35,442 bases of DNA from Desulfofundulus luciae (GCF_030813795.1 NZ_JAUSUX010000027.1:1-35442); one strand, 5' to 3'; counted from the first letter of the stretch, positions 7,568-17,540 are shown. Notes: a model not told the origin generated them from the sequence alone. Made by a program: numbers and translations.

Positions 7568-8580
7568 GTGGTTTTGGGGAGAATCAGTTTGGCCTGGGGG
7601 GTAGCTGCCAGCAGGGCAACCGGTTCGCATACACCACCAACTCCTATTTTTCCCTGGACAAAGGATGAATGATGAAGGTTGGGTTTTTGAGCAAAAATGG
7701 AACGAATTTGTTCTCTCGTAAAACTGAACAGGGGGATACCCATCTCCCGGGCAACCAACTGCAAACCCCGTTCCTGTACCCGCAAGTCCACCGTCGCCAG
7801 TGCCCGCAGGCTGGCGGGGCTGCGCCGGGCAAGATCCAGGGCATGCAAAAGAGCTCGTCTGACCCTTTCCGGGGCTATTTCCTTGCGGCAGCCTATGCCG
7901 GCTACCAGGTTTCGTGGCCTCAGGAAAAGGGTCTTTTCATGGGGCAACAACATCACGCGGTTGGTGATTACCACCAGCCACCCTTGCGGCCGGGTGGCGG
8001 GCAAGTCTTCCCACGGGATTAACCGCAGGCTCGGGGTTTGGGTGAGAGGGAGGGGCCGTTCGCTGCAAAGGGTGACCATCTCACCGTTTACCAGGGCGGC
8101 ATTCACCTGTTTTACGGCGGTGAATGGTTCCATGGTTAAGTTATATTTGCGGGCCAGGACGTCCACCGCGGGCAGGCCGTGTACATCGGTGGCGGTGGTG
8201 ATCACCGGCACTGCCTGGAGAGCCCCGGCCAGATGTTGGGCCAGCTCATTGGCTCCTCCCAGATGACCGCTTAGAGTGCTGATTACGAACTGTCCCCTTT
8301 CATCCATGACCACTACAGCCGGATCGGAGCGCTTATCCCTGATCAGGGGAGCAAGCAATCTCACCACAATGCCCAGAGCCATGATAAAGACCAGTCCTTG
8401 GCACCGGTAGAATTCCTTCGCCACCACCCGGGACACCGGACCGGTAAAGGGTTCCCCCTCCCCCGGGAAACGGGCGGGCCTGAACATACGCACCTGGTGC
8501 CCCGCTTGCTGTAAATGCCGGGATACCTTTGCCGCCTGGTCGATACCGTTTTTGGTAATGGCGAATACGGCAATGTTCAT
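7498..8580 (-). CDS. cbiG: Cobalt-precorrin-5A hydrolase CbiG
   Basis: CbiG opens the delta-lactone of cobalt-precorrin-5A and releases acetaldehyde, a step unique to the anaerobic pathway. The 360-residue protein has the N-terminal domain start (NIAVFAITKNG), the central LSGHLGGANELA and TTATDVHGLPAVD motifs (residues 103-140), and the C-terminal domain with LVAGIGCRKE, all usual for CbiG. The length matches the complete two-domain form. It starts in an ATGA overlap with cbiF. Confidence 0.95.
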   Translation of the reverse strand: MNIAVFAITKNGIDQAAKVSRHLQQAGHQVRMFRPARFPGEGEPFTGPVSRVVAKEFYRCQGLVFIMALGIVVRLLAPLIRDKRSDPAVVVMDERGQFVISTLSGHLGGANELAQHLAGALQAVPVITTATDVHGLPAVDVLARKYNLTMEPFTAVKQVNAALVNGEMVTLCSERPLPLTQTPSLRLIPWEDLPATRPQGWLVVITNRVMLLPHEKTLFLRPRNLVAGIGCRKEIAPERVRRALLHALDLARRSPASLRALATVDLRVQERGLQLVAREMGIPLFSFTREQIRSIFAQKPNLHHSSFVQGKIGVGGVCEPVALLAATPQAKLILPKTTWEGVTVALAEESYGWWERDREV

Positions 8581-9332
8581 GTCCTGCTACTCCGGTAACC
8601 ATGGCAGAATTGGGGGTCATAGAGCTGCGACAACTGGTAGGGGGAGTTGAAAACATCTCCCACCAGCACCAGGGCGGTGCGGGTGATGCCTGCTTCCTTG
8701 ACTTGATCAGCGATATCGGCCAGCGTACCCCGCAACAACCGTTCCTCGGGCCAGGAGGCTTTTTCCACTACCAGCGCCGGGGTTTGGGGGGTATAACCTC
8801 CGGCAAGCAGTTCTTCAACCACCTGATCCATCTGGTGTACGGAAAGAAAGATGCACATGGTGCTTTTGTGGCGGGCCAGTTCCTTTAGTTTTTCCCGCTC
8901 GGGTACCGGGGTGCGCCCTTCCAGCCGGGTAAGGATCACGGTCTGGGTTACCCCCGGCAGGGTCAGTTCGTGGGGGATGGCGGCCGCAGCAGCTAGAAAG
9001 GAGCTCACTCCCGGCACAACCTTAAAAGGTATGCCCAGGGCTGCTAGGGCATCCATTTGCTCCTGGATGGCCCCGTACAAAGCGGGGTCACCGGTATGTA
9101 CCCGGGCTACAGTTAATTGCTCCTGGTGTGCCCGGCGCATCACGGCCAGCACCTCATCCCGGGTCATGGTGGCGCTGTTGTATATCTCTACTCCGGGGCG
9201 GCAATATTCCAGTATTTTCGGATTTACCAGGGAGCCGGCATAAATGACTACATCGGCCTCCTGCAGCAACTTTGCTCCCTTAACGGTAATCAATTCGGGA
9301 TCTCCCGGTCCGGCACCAATAAAGTAAATCAC
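8577..9332 (-). CDS. cbiF: Cobalt-precorrin-4 C11-methyltransferase CbiF
   Basis: This is a 251-residue SAM-dependent tetrapyrrole methylase. It shows IYFIGAGPGDPELIT at the N-terminus, VIYAGSLVNP, HTGDPALYGAI (SAM binding) and VVPGVSSFLAAAA, which together mark CbiF/CobM. The GTG at 9332 is chosen because AAGGGGG lies 8 bases upstream and the family begins at this point. The frame remains open to 9392 but the extra residues look unlike the family and would overlap cbiL. Confidence 0.95.
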   Translation of the reverse strand: MIYFIGAGPGDPELITVKGAKLLQEADVVIYAGSLVNPKILEYCRPGVEIYNSATMTRDEVLAVMRRAHQEQLTVARVHTGDPALYGAIQEQMDALAALGIPFKVVPGVSSFLAAAAAIPHELTLPGVTQTVILTRLEGRTPVPEREKLKELARHKSTMCIFLSVHQMDQVVEELLAGGYTPQTPALVVEKASWPEERLLRGTLADIADQVKEAGITRTALVLVGDVFNSPYQLSQLYDPQFCHGYRSSRT

Positions 9333-9348
9333 TTTTGCGTCCCCCTTG

Positions 9349-10065
9349 TTAACGGCCTCCCTTGTGGATGACCAGGATCGACATGTAATCAAGCTTCTTG
9401 CCGGCCAGATCGGTGACCTTCCGGCTTACCATTTGATCGGGGTAACCGCAGCGGCTCACCAGGGCGGCTCGTTCGGTTAAACCCTTATCCCGTAAGAGTT
9501 CCAACACCCGATCGAAATAACGGTTTACCTTCATGAGTACCACGTTGTCAAAGTTGTCCAACACCTCTTCCAGGCGCTTTAGGTTATAGGCCGCTGGTAT
9601 TACGGCTAGGTTCTCTTCCCCTGTGGCCAGTGGTTCTTCCAGCGCGGCCGCACAGGCGCTCATGGCGGTGATCCCCGGAATGGTTTCCACGGGCAGGTCG
9701 GGATAATTTTTTTGCAGGTAAGCCCGTACGTAGCCATAGGTACTGTAAAACATCGGGTCACCGATGGTGACAAAGGCTACCTTCTGCCCCTCCCGTACCA
9801 GCTGGGCCACCATTTCACCGGCCATGGCCCAGTGCTCTTCGAGTATTTGGCGATCCCGGGACATGGGAAAGGATAACTCCATGGTTGTAAACTGGCGCTT
9901 GATAACCTTGTTGATGATAGACAGGGCCAGGCTTTCCCGGTCGGAGGCCGATTTGGGTACACACACTACATCCACTTCTTGTAAAACACGGTAGGCCTTC
10001 AGGGTGAGCAGCTCCGGATCCCCGGGACCAACGCCGATGCCGTAAAACTTACCCAACACCCTCAC
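9349..10065 (-). CDS. cbiL: Cobalt-factor II C20-methyltransferase CbiL
   Basis: CbiL methylates C20 of cobalt-factor II. The 238-residue protein has FYGIGVGPGDPELLTLKA at the N-terminus, the CbiL/CobI-type VCVPKS segment, TIGDPMFYSTYGYV for SAM binding, and VETIPGITAMSACAA. Starts GTG 10065 and GTG 10059 are both served by AAGGAGG; the second has the better spacing (9 bases). It overlaps the cbiT stop by up to 17 bases. Confidence 0.95.
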   Translation of the reverse strand: MRVLGKFYGIGVGPGDPELLTLKAYRVLQEVDVVCVPKSASDRESLALSIINKVIKRQFTTMELSFPMSRDRQILEEHWAMAGEMVAQLVREGQKVAFVTIGDPMFYSTYGYVRAYLQKNYPDLPVETIPGITAMSACAAALEEPLATGEENLAVIPAAYNLKRLEEVLDNFDNVVLMKVNRYFDRVLELLRDKGLTERAALVSRCGYPDQMVSRKVTDLAGKKLDYMSILVIHKGGR

Positions 10066-10654
10066 CCCCCTCCTTTTGGGCAGTGATGATCCACACAGGG
10101 TTTAAAGCATGCATCAGATGATAATGGCCCCGGGATACCGTGCGGGTTACGGAAACCTGCACCACCTCTTTTTCCCAGGGAGGGCCTAGCAAAGTGAGGG
10201 CCCGGGTTAGTGTTTCCAGGGTCAGGGCGTTGATGACCAGTCTTGCCCCCGGAGCAAGCCTTTCCGCCAGCAACTGGACTATCTCCCCTAACTGGCCGCC
10301 CGAGCCGCCGATAAATACCCGGTGGGGGGGCGGGAGCTGGAGCAGTGCCTCAGGGGCACGGCCTTCCACCACCTGGATGTTCTTCTGGGCAAAGCGACGC
10401 ATGTTTTCCCGGATCAGCTCCAGTGCCGCGGGCTTTTGCTCTACGGCATAAACGATGCCGTCACCGATTAGCCGGGCTGCTTCGATGGCAATGGAGCCGG
10501 TGCCACTGCCAATATCCCACACCACCTGGCCCGGTCCCAGCCGGGCCTTGGCCAGGGTGACGGCGCGAATTTCTTCCTTGGTCATGGGGATACTCCCCCG
10601 GATAAACAGGTCATCGGGAATCCCCGGAGTCACATAGGGCCAAGCTTTTTTCAT
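10049..10654 (-). CDS. cbiT: Cobalt-precorrin C15-methyltransferase (decarboxylating) CbiT
   Basis: CbiT methylates C15 and decarboxylates the C12 acetate side chain. The 201-residue protein has the class I SAM-methyltransferase fold: PMTKEEIRAVTLAK, then DIGSGTGSIAIEAA (motif I, about residues 47-60) and AVEQKPAA. The IFIGGSGG-like FIGGSGGQLGEI is typical of CbiT. CbiE and CbiT are fused as CobL in aerobic B12 producers; here they are separate genes overlapping by 44 bases. The ATG at 10654 is chosen; a TTG lies one codon upstream. Confidence 0.95.
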   Translation of the reverse strand: MKKAWPYVTPGIPDDLFIRGSIPMTKEEIRAVTLAKARLGPGQVVWDIGSGTGSIAIEAARLIGDGIVYAVEQKPAALELIRENMRRFAQKNIQVVEGRAPEALLQLPPPHRVFIGGSGGQLGEIVQLLAERLAPGARLVINALTLETLTRALTLLGPPWEKEVVQVSVTRTVSRGHYHLMHALNPVWIITAQKEGGEGVG

Positions 10655-11273
10655 CAATGATCACCATAACGCAATTATTTTGCCCGGAAAAGTCCCGGCG
10701 GGCCAGTTCACCGGGTGTGGTTTCCAGGATTTCCTCCTCTGGATAACCCAGGTTACAACAACAAAAAACTTTTCGATCAGCTATTTCCGCCTTCACGAGC
10801 AGGCTGGCGATGTGGTTGGGTGGAGCTCCCGGGCCGGTGAGGAGGGCTATCTTCCCCTGGTAGCGCACCAGATTAACCAGGTCCTCGACGGGCCTTCCGT
10901 GAGCACTCAAGATCAGCGCATCATGCCAGGGCATGGCCAGGCGGGCAAAGGCCAGTTGCACCGAACTGATTCCGGGGATGACCTCCAATTCCTCCGGGGT
11001 GAAATATTGGCGCAGGTAATTCAAAATTCCATACAGTCCAGGATCACCTGAAGCTAAAACGGCTACCTTTTCCTCCCGGTGTGAGCGGATGAAATCCACC
11101 ATGGCCGCAAGATTATTTTTAATTACAAAAGTTTTCTGTTCCTCCCGGGCCAGATAGGACAGGTGGCGCTGGCCGCCTACCAGTACCCGGGCGCTGGCCA
11201 AAGCTCTTTGAGCGGCAGGGGTGAGATAATCCAGGTTGCCCGGTCCTACGCCAATTACCTTAATTCGCGGCAT
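10611..11273 (-). CDS. cbiE: Cobalt-precorrin-7 C5-methyltransferase CbiE
   Basis: This 220-residue SAM-dependent tetrapyrrole methylase has IKVIGVGPGNLDYLT, LVGGQRHL, VLASGDPGLYGI and VIPGISSVQLAFARL, then SAHGRP, which is a CbiE signature. The ATG at 11273 has GGGAGGGC about 7 bases upstream. It overlaps the cbiD stop region by 19 bases and overlaps cbiT at its own 3' end. Confidence 0.95.
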   Translation of the reverse strand: MPRIKVIGVGPGNLDYLTPAAQRALASARVLVGGQRHLSYLAREEQKTFVIKNNLAAMVDFIRSHREEKVAVLASGDPGLYGILNYLRQYFTPEELEVIPGISSVQLAFARLAMPWHDALILSAHGRPVEDLVNLVRYQGKIALLTGPGAPPNHIASLLVKAEIADRKVFCCCNLGYPEEEILETTPGELARRDFSGQNNCVMVIIDEKSLALCDSGDSR

Positions 11274-12358
11274 CCCAGCGCCCTCCCGATTTCCCGTGCC
11301 TGACGGTCCCAACCGAGGATTTTGCCATCCAGGGTCAAAAAGACTGTTCCCACCTTTAAACGGTGGTGGACGTACTCCATGGCCCGCTGGCTGGCCCGGC
11401 AGGCCAGTTGGTGGTAAACAGACAGGAAATTGTGTTCCGTCAGCAACTCTACCACACTTTCAATGGTGCTGGCTTCCATAATGCGTGCGATGAGGCCCCT
11501 GTCTGCACCCATCAGGGCGGCGTGACTGGCCAGGGTTTCCCGCCGGGCGTCGGCAACCCGGCTGTGGGTATGAAAAATGCCGGCAGCCACCTTTAAAAGC
11601 TTTCCGTGGTGCCCCCAGAGCAAAACGCCGGAAAAGCCTTTTTCCACACAGTTTTCCAGCATAAAACCTACGAAATTGCTCATTTCCACCACAGCTTCGG
11701 CCGGGAATCCGTATCTATCCACCGCTGTCTGGATTCCCAATCGTCCCGGGGTAAGAACCACCTGATCAAAGCCTGCTGCCCTGGCCATATCCAGAAGGGG
11801 CAGCAGGGAATCCTTAAACGCTTCCTCGGACATGGGCCGGACTATGCCTGTGGTTCCCAGTATGGATATCCCCCCCACAATTCCCAGACGGGGGTTCAGG
11901 GTGCGCCTGGCTACCAATTCCCCCCCGGGTACGCTGATCATTAGTTCCACTCCCCATCCGGGAGGGAGAACGCCGGCCACAGCCTCCTTAATCATTTGCC
12001 GGGGAACGGGGTTAATGGCCGGTTCGCCTACGGCCACCGCCAGCCCCGGTTTGGTTACCCGCCCTACTCCAGGCCCCCCGTACAGGCGAATTCCCTCTGG
12101 GGCGGGGCGGGCTTCGACCACAACGGGCAGACCATGAGTAACGTCGGGATCATCCCCTCCGTCTTTAATCACCACTGCCCTGGTACCGCCAGGTATTGCC
12201 TCTACCTGGTGAATGGGCACCGTTAAGGGCTGGCCCATGGGGTTGACCAAAGTAACCTGATCAGGTTTTATACCGTGAAAAAGCAACTCCGTGGCAGCCC
12301 GGGCAGCCGCAGCGGCACAGGCTCCTGTCGTAATCCCGTTTCGTAAAGGCTTAGCCAC
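11255..12358 (-). CDS. cbiD: Cobalt-precorrin-5B C1-methyltransferase CbiD
   Basis: CbiD methylates C1 of cobalt-precorrin-5B. The 367-residue protein starts with the family pattern LRNGITTGACAAAAARAA, then VIKDGGDDPDVTHG, the GVGRVTKPGL loop, INPVPRQMI and GTTGIVRPMSEEA. The GTG at 12358 is chosen because AGGGGG lies 7 bases upstream; the frame is open to 12571, but that extension runs through the riboswitch and terminator. It is the first gene of the cbi operon, downstream of the cobalamin riboswitch. Confidence 0.96.
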   Translation of the reverse strand: MAKPLRNGITTGACAAAAARAATELLFHGIKPDQVTLVNPMGQPLTVPIHQVEAIPGGTRAVVIKDGGDDPDVTHGLPVVVEARPAPEGIRLYGGPGVGRVTKPGLAVAVGEPAINPVPRQMIKEAVAGVLPPGWGVELMISVPGGELVARRTLNPRLGIVGGISILGTTGIVRPMSEEAFKDSLLPLLDMARAAGFDQVVLTPGRLGIQTAVDRYGFPAEAVVEMSNFVGFMLENCVEKGFSGVLLWGHHGKLLKVAAGIFHTHSRVADARRETLASHAALMGADRGLIARIMEASTIESVVELLTEHNFLSVYHQLACRASQRAMEYVHHRLKVGTVFLTLDGKILGWDRQAREIGRALGCRELR

Positions 12359-12372
12359 CTTGTTTCCCCCTG

Positions 12373-12405
12373 AAAAAAACACGCCCGGCAAAAGTAGGGG
12401 CGTGT
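12373..12405 (-). terminator. Intrinsic terminator in the cobalamin riboswitch expression platform
   Basis: On the minus strand ACACGCCC (12398-12405) pairs with GGGCGTGT (12379-12386), followed by a run of U at 12373-12378, just 15 bases before the cbiD start. It is placed to stop transcription of the cbi operon when cobalamin is bound. Confidence 0.88.
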
Positions 12406-12423
12406 GGAGAGTCTTTACGCCTG

Positions 12424-12444
12424 CTATCTTTCGCGCGAAGATAG
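12424..12444 (-). promoter_or_regulatory. Hairpin between aptamer and terminator
   Basis: CTATCTT (12424-12430) and AAGATAG (12438-12444) form a 7-bp stem within the riboswitch leader. Next to it, CCTGCCACTGG (12450-12460) can pair imperfectly with CCAGTG (12489-12494) and the 3' arm of the aptamer. This is likely part of the ON/OFF switching structure; the exact antiterminator is not resolved by eye. Confidence 0.45.
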
Positions 12445-12503
12445 AAAGGCCTGCCACTGGCTTTTTGCCCTTTGGTAAAGGACATGTTCCAGTGAAAGGG
12501 GCA

Positions 12504-12746
12504 GGCAGGTCTCCTGGCTTCCGGATCTTTGGATGCCCGCGCCTTCCCGGTCCAGCACTCACCAGTGACATCGTTAAACCGTGTCGTTATGAACAAGCGT
12601 CCCATTGGATGTAGCAGCTCATCAGTGAGTGCTAGGCCAGTGGCACCTTGCGGGTTCCTCCCCGGTTACAGTGGCGGGACCGCGCCGGCTTAAGCAGGTC
12701 CACCTGCTCCCCGGTCTTCCCTATTATCCCCCGTTGGGGACCTGCC
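12504..12746 (-). promoter_or_regulatory. Cobalamin (B12) riboswitch aptamer
   Basis: The minus strand carries the classical B12 box AGCCAGGAGACCTGCC (12504-12519) at the 3' side, and the upstream GCGCGGTCCCGCCACTGTAA core at about 12669-12688. The closing P1 stem is visible: GGCAGGTC at the 5' end (12739-12746) pairs with GACCTGCC at the 3' end (12504-12511). It precedes cbiD and a terminator, so it should repress the corrin operon when adenosylcobalamin is abundant. The 5' end lies 17 bases after the DnaC-like gene. The promoter was not identified. Confidence 0.95.
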
Positions 12747-12763
12747 CCGCACATATTTAGTTT

Positions 12764-13504
12764 TTAACCTTCCCGGAGCCTTTCCCTGCGCTGGACCATG
12801 CGAATGTCATCTTCAACCGGTAACCGGTAAGGCCAGCACATCTGGCAAATGCGGGAAGTGGTTCTTTCTCCCAAATACTCGCCTAAATCTTCCAGGCTGA
12901 TGTTGGTGGTAATGATTACGGGGAGACGATGGTTGACGCGGTAATTTAAGATCGAATAAAGTTTATTTTTGGTCCATTCGGTATAATTATGGGCTCCCAG
13001 ATCGTCTAAAAACAAAAGGGGCACTTCCCTTGCCGCATCCAGGAGATCCTTTTCCGAATAATCTGCACCCTGGCGGTTCTGGTCATAAGTTGAACGCAGG
13101 CGATCTAGCAAGTCCGGTACAACCACAAACAATAACAGCACTTCGGTTTCCAACAGGGCGTTGGCTATGCAGGCGGCCAGGAATGTTTTTCCACTGCCCA
13201 CGGGGCCGGTAATCAACAGACCATCGATATGCCGGTCGTTCTTAAAATTACGAACGAAGTCTTGCGCCGCCTGAAAGGTGCGCCGGGCCGATTCGTAATA
13301 AGTGATTTTGCGTTCCGGATCTACCCGCAATCGCGAATAATACTTAAAGTTAAATTTGTCAAAGGTGTGGTTACGTAAACCTTCCGGTAACCCTGCTTCT
13401 TTAAAACGGTTAACCAGGGCCCTCTGCTTGTTACACGGGCAGGGAACGGCCACGTTGTTTTTGATCACCACACCCCGATCCTCACATACAGGACAGGCCT
13501 TCAC
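12764..13504 (-). CDS. DnaC/DnaI-like helicase-loader ATPase
   Basis: This 246-residue AAA+ protein probably loads the replicative helicase. An N-terminal CPVC...CPC cysteine cluster (residues 4-24) may bind zinc, as in DnaI-type loaders. Walker A is GPVGSGKT (about residues 99-106), Walker B is LLFLDDLG (about 160-167), and the sensor segment VIITTNIS follows. An IstB transposition ATPase has a similar fold, but pairing with a DnaD-like gene just upstream favours replication. The start is GTG with AAAGGAT upstream. It lies 19 bases after the DnaD-like gene. Confidence 0.88.
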   Translation of the reverse strand: MKACPVCEDRGVVIKNNVAVPCPCNKQRALVNRFKEAGLPEGLRNHTFDKFNFKYYSRLRVDPERKITYYESARRTFQAAQDFVRNFKNDRHIDGLLITGPVGSGKTFLAACIANALLETEVLLLFVVVPDLLDRLRSTYDQNRQGADYSEKDLLDAAREVPLLFLDDLGAHNYTEWTKNKLYSILNYRVNHRLPVIITTNISLEDLGEYLGERTTSRICQMCWPYRLPVEDDIRMVQRRERLREG

Positions 13505-13523
13505 TGGCCGGCATCCTTTCTAA

Positions 13524-14300
13524 TTAACTGAGGTATAGCGTTTTCAAAAGTGCTTTCTTCCGTTCATCCACCTTTGAGGGGGGCTGTTTACCTGAACGCC
13601 GTTTCTTAAATTGTGCGTCATAGGCGTTTATTTCCTCAACGGTACGCAGGTTGTTCTTCTTCCATTCCAGAATAATACTATCAATATACTTGAAATTATG
13701 CTTGCCCATCAGGACGGCCCGGCGTAAAGCTTCCAAGACCAGCGTGGGATCCAGTTCCTCGGTCCACTGGCGGATCTGTTCGACCTCCATGGGGGAAACA
13801 GGCCGACCGAATTCCTGTTCAAAGGCCCGGATGAGCAGGGCAAATTCTTGCGCCTTTGTCTCTAAAGGCCTTTTTTCCAGCAGGCTGCGGGTACGTTCAA
13901 TTTCCTTGACCCTGATGCTGGCCCAGATCTCCGAGAGCTTTTCTAACAGCGGTTCAAAGTCATATCCACTGAGGATCTGATCTTTACTTTCGTCATAATA
14001 CTGCGTTACGGCCAGCACTTCCTTTTCTATTAACCTGTTCAGGTTTTGTTGCACCCGGGTTACATCCTGGGCCGTGCATGCCGCCAGGGTGGAGGCGGAA
14101 GGAAACAGGTTCTTTTCCTCTACCTGCAACCGGAGAAGCTGAATGAGAAGAATCATTTCTTCGTCGTTTATATCAAGGTGACGGTACAACCGGAGTAAAA
14201 GATTCGGGATGGCGGTAGTGCCCTGGAGCAACAGGTCGGCACCAAAGGCAGCGGTAATGTTTCCCTCCCTGTATCTTTTCACCGTTCTGCCATTCATCAT
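13524..14300 (-). CDS. DnaD-domain replication initiation protein
   Basis: The protein has 258 residues. The N-terminal part resembles the DnaD winged-helix (DINDEEMILLIQLLRL, SASTLAACT) and the C-terminal part the DnaB2/DnaD helical domain, ending in the family's YIDSIILEWKKNNLRTVEE motif. DnaD-type proteins help open the origin and recruit the DnaC/DnaI loader, which is encoded next. The ATG at 14300 has GGAGG 6 bases upstream; the frame is open upstream to 14381 without such a site. Confidence 0.88.
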   Translation of the reverse strand: MMNGRTVKRYREGNITAAFGADLLLQGTTAIPNLLLRLYRHLDINDEEMILLIQLLRLQVEEKNLFPSASTLAACTAQDVTRVQQNLNRLIEKEVLAVTQYYDESKDQILSGYDFEPLLEKLSEIWASIRVKEIERTRSLLEKRPLETKAQEFALLIRAFEQEFGRPVSPMEVEQIRQWTEELDPTLVLEALRRAVLMGKHNFKYIDSIILEWKKNNLRTVEEINAYDAQFKKRRSGKQPPSKVDERKKALLKTLYLS

Positions 14301-14325
14301 GCTCTTCCTCCCCCGCTTAGTGAAT

Positions 14326-14354
14326 ATTTTATGGTAAGGGAGGAAGTTTGTCCA
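14326..14354 (-). promoter_or_regulatory. Sigma-A-type promoter for the DnaD/DnaC-like genes
   Basis: On the minus strand TGGACA (14349-14354) and TAAAAT (14326-14331) are separated by 17 bases, ending 25 bases before the ATG at 14300. Confidence 0.65.
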
Positions 14355-14368
14355 GGCAAAAAAAACCG

Positions 14369-15220
14369 TTAGAGGGGGCAAGGTTGACGAGAAATAAATG
14401 TATACACCGCGAGCCCCATTTCTTCTAACATTAATACCGCCTGGTCTGTATACGCTCCCAGATCAGAAAGCCGGTGGGCATCGGAGCCCACGGTGAATAT
14501 TTTAACGCCACATTCCCGGGCCTGTAAGAGGATTTCCCGGCTGGGATGAAATTCGGTCAGTCCCCGCCGCAGGCTGGAGGTATTTACTTCCAGACCCATA
14601 TTTCGCCGTGCCATTTCCTTAAGAATCGGTTCGACCATTCCTTTATGGGCATTTCCCAGGGTTGTACCCAGGAGGCGTTCTCCGTGGCGTCGATAAAGAT
14701 CCAGGTGACCGATACAGTCAAAGAGGTTGCTTTCCACGGCTTCCTTTAAGACTTGAAAATATTCACCGCACGCCTCTTCCGCAGTATGGGAGGAGAAGTA
14801 GATCCGGCTTTCCTCCCAGGATGATATGGATTGGTGTTCAAGGCAATGGATGGAACCCAGTACATAATCAAAGGGATAATTATTTAAGATTTTTTCAATG
14901 GTTTTCTCACAGCCCCGTTCATAGCCAACTTCTAGACCAGCTTTTATTTTCAGTTTCCGGTTATGCAGTTGGCTACGGGCTTCCTCGATGTCCTGGAAAT
15001 AATGATCAAGCCAGCCTAAATCCTCCATGGGGTGAAGCTTTCCTTTCACCCGCACGAACCAGTCCAACCGGCGCCGTACCGGGTCCACTTCCAGGTGGGG
15101 GGTGAAACAAATCTCCCTCAACCCCAGTTTAAGGGCCTGCTGGCAGTACTCCAGGATGCTATAATCTTCGGCGTCTATGGAATAGCCGGGGTGGATATGG
15201 TAGTCCAGAAGGAGTTTCAT
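14369..15220 (-). CDS. PHP-domain phosphatase, HisJ/HisK (histidinol-phosphatase) family
   Basis: This 283-residue metal-dependent phosphatase shows the PHP motif set: DYHIHPGYS (His8, His10), CFTPHLE, GLEVGYE, LGSIHCLE, CIGHLDLY and VGSDAH. Family members hydrolyse histidinol phosphate in histidine synthesis, but no other his gene is near, so the substrate is open. The ATG at 15220 overlaps the stop of the preceding gene (TAATG), indicating translational coupling. The frame stays open to 15268 but overlaps the neighbour. Confidence 0.85.
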   Translation of the reverse strand: MKLLLDYHIHPGYSIDAEDYSILEYCQQALKLGLREICFTPHLEVDPVRRRLDWFVRVKGKLHPMEDLGWLDHYFQDIEEARSQLHNRKLKIKAGLEVGYERGCEKTIEKILNNYPFDYVLGSIHCLEHQSISSWEESRIYFSSHTAEEACGEYFQVLKEAVESNLFDCIGHLDLYRRHGERLLGTTLGNAHKGMVEPILKEMARRNMGLEVNTSSLRRGLTEFHPSREILLQARECGVKIFTVGSDAHRLSDLGAYTDQAVLMLEEMGLAVYTFISRQPCPL

Positions 15221-15753
15221 TAAATGATCTCCGCTCCCAGAACCGTTTCCATTTGTTTTAGCGCCCACCGGTGAGCTTCCTCATCGAAGCTGGCCACCCC
15301 TTTGGTATATACCACTGTCCGGTAATCCCGGTTGCGCAGTTCTTCCACCGTATACAGGACGCAGATATTGGTACAAACCCCCACGACGTGGACTACAGCC
15401 GGATTGAGATCTTCCAGGATTTTGTTTAAATTAGTACGGAAAAAGCCGCTGAAACGGGTTTTAGGCACCTTGATGGCAAAGGGGTATTCCTCCACCATTG
15501 AAGCAAGCTCATCGATGAGCCCTGCTCCCGGGGTGCCGTAAACGCAGTGGACGGGGAAACGGGAGAATTCCGGATCTTCGGGGTCATGGGCATCCATGAC
15601 AAAGATTACCGGCTCCTTTTGGGCCATAAATTCTTTTACCTTTTCCGCTACAAAGGGTACAATCCCCCTGCCTTTTTCGCCACAGTTCAGGGCGCCGTCT
15701 GTGTCGATGAAATCCTTGAGCATGTCTATGACTATTAAAACGTTGCGGGACAT
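15220..15753 (-). CDS. Isochorismatase-family cysteine hydrolase, nicotinamidase-like
   Basis: This 177-residue hydrolase has the likely catalytic triad Asp10 (VIDMLKDF), Lys98 (KTRFSGF) and Cys131 (GVCTNICV). Asp54 and His56 in MDAHDPED, plus His69, match the metal site of nicotinamidases. The probable reaction is nicotinamide to nicotinate in NAD salvage; other amidase substrates cannot be excluded. The ATG is preceded by AAGGAGTG. It is the first of a two-gene unit with the PHP phosphatase. Confidence 0.86.
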   Translation of the reverse strand: MSRNVLIVIDMLKDFIDTDGALNCGEKGRGIVPFVAEKVKEFMAQKEPVIFVMDAHDPEDPEFSRFPVHCVYGTPGAGLIDELASMVEEYPFAIKVPKTRFSGFFRTNLNKILEDLNPAVVHVVGVCTNICVLYTVEELRNRDYRTVVYTKGVASFDEEAHRWALKQMETVLGAEII

Positions 15754-15857
15754 AGGATCACTCCTTTTTTCAAAAGACCATAGCGATCATTCTTTTTAGC
15801 CAACCCGCAAAACTAATAATATTTTAGCACATCTTACTGAACACCGGGGTAACTTTT

Positions 15858-16172
15858 TTAAGCAACTTGGACGGCTGTGCCACTGGCGGTGACCATGAGC
15901 ATGCCTTCCCGGATTACTTCATAATCGAGGTCAATACCGACCACCGCGTTGGCCCCTAAACGGCGGGCCTGGGTGGCCATTTCCTCCAGGGCAATCTGGC
16001 GGGCCTGGGAGAGTTTGGCCTCATAAGCGCCGGAACGCCCGCCCACAATATCGGTAATGGCAGCAAACAAATCCCGCACTATGTTGGCACCCATGATTGC
16101 CTCTCCAGTTACGATGCCCAGGTAAGCTAAAATTTTTTTCCCTTCCACGTTTGGAGTGGTTGTTAAAATCAT
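15858..16172 (-). CDS. YbjQ/UPF0145 family protein
   Basis: This 104-residue protein matches the YbjQ family: [14 protein letters not shown], then [18 protein letters not shown], and the C-terminal [14 protein letters not shown]. The family forms small pentameric assemblies of unknown function. The ATG at 16172 has GAGGAGG 8 bases upstream, which decides it over a longer frame to 16199 that would begin inside the promoter. Confidence 0.9.
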   Translation of the reverse strand: MILTTTPNVEGKKILAYLGIVTGEAIMGANIVRDLFAAITDIVGGRSGAYEAKLSQARQIALEEMATQARRLGANAVVGIDLDYEVIREGMLMVTASGTAVQVA

Positions 16173-16194
16173 ATGGCAGACCTCCTCATTAAAG

Positions 16195-16224
16195 AGCATA
16201 CAAATAAAGCAACGCCCGTGTCAA
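16195..16224 (-). promoter_or_regulatory. Sigma-A-type promoter for the YbjQ gene
   Basis: A perfect -35 TTGACA (16219-16224) and a TATGCT -10 (16195-16200) are 18 bases apart on the minus strand, with the ATG 22 bases downstream of the -10. Confidence 0.65.
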
Positions 16225-17495
<1,271 letters not shown>

Positions 17496-17540
17496 GTTAG
17501 TATTTTCCCCTGGAACGACAGGCTTTTCCGGTGAAACAAT

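Noticed and set aside
12351-12605. An 84-residue minus-strand open frame in the cbi leader
   Set aside because: It lies entirely within the cobalamin riboswitch and its terminator and resembles no protein.
14361-14380. A terminator after the PHP phosphatase gene
   Set aside because: There is a run of eight T on the minus strand, but I could find no stable hairpin before it.
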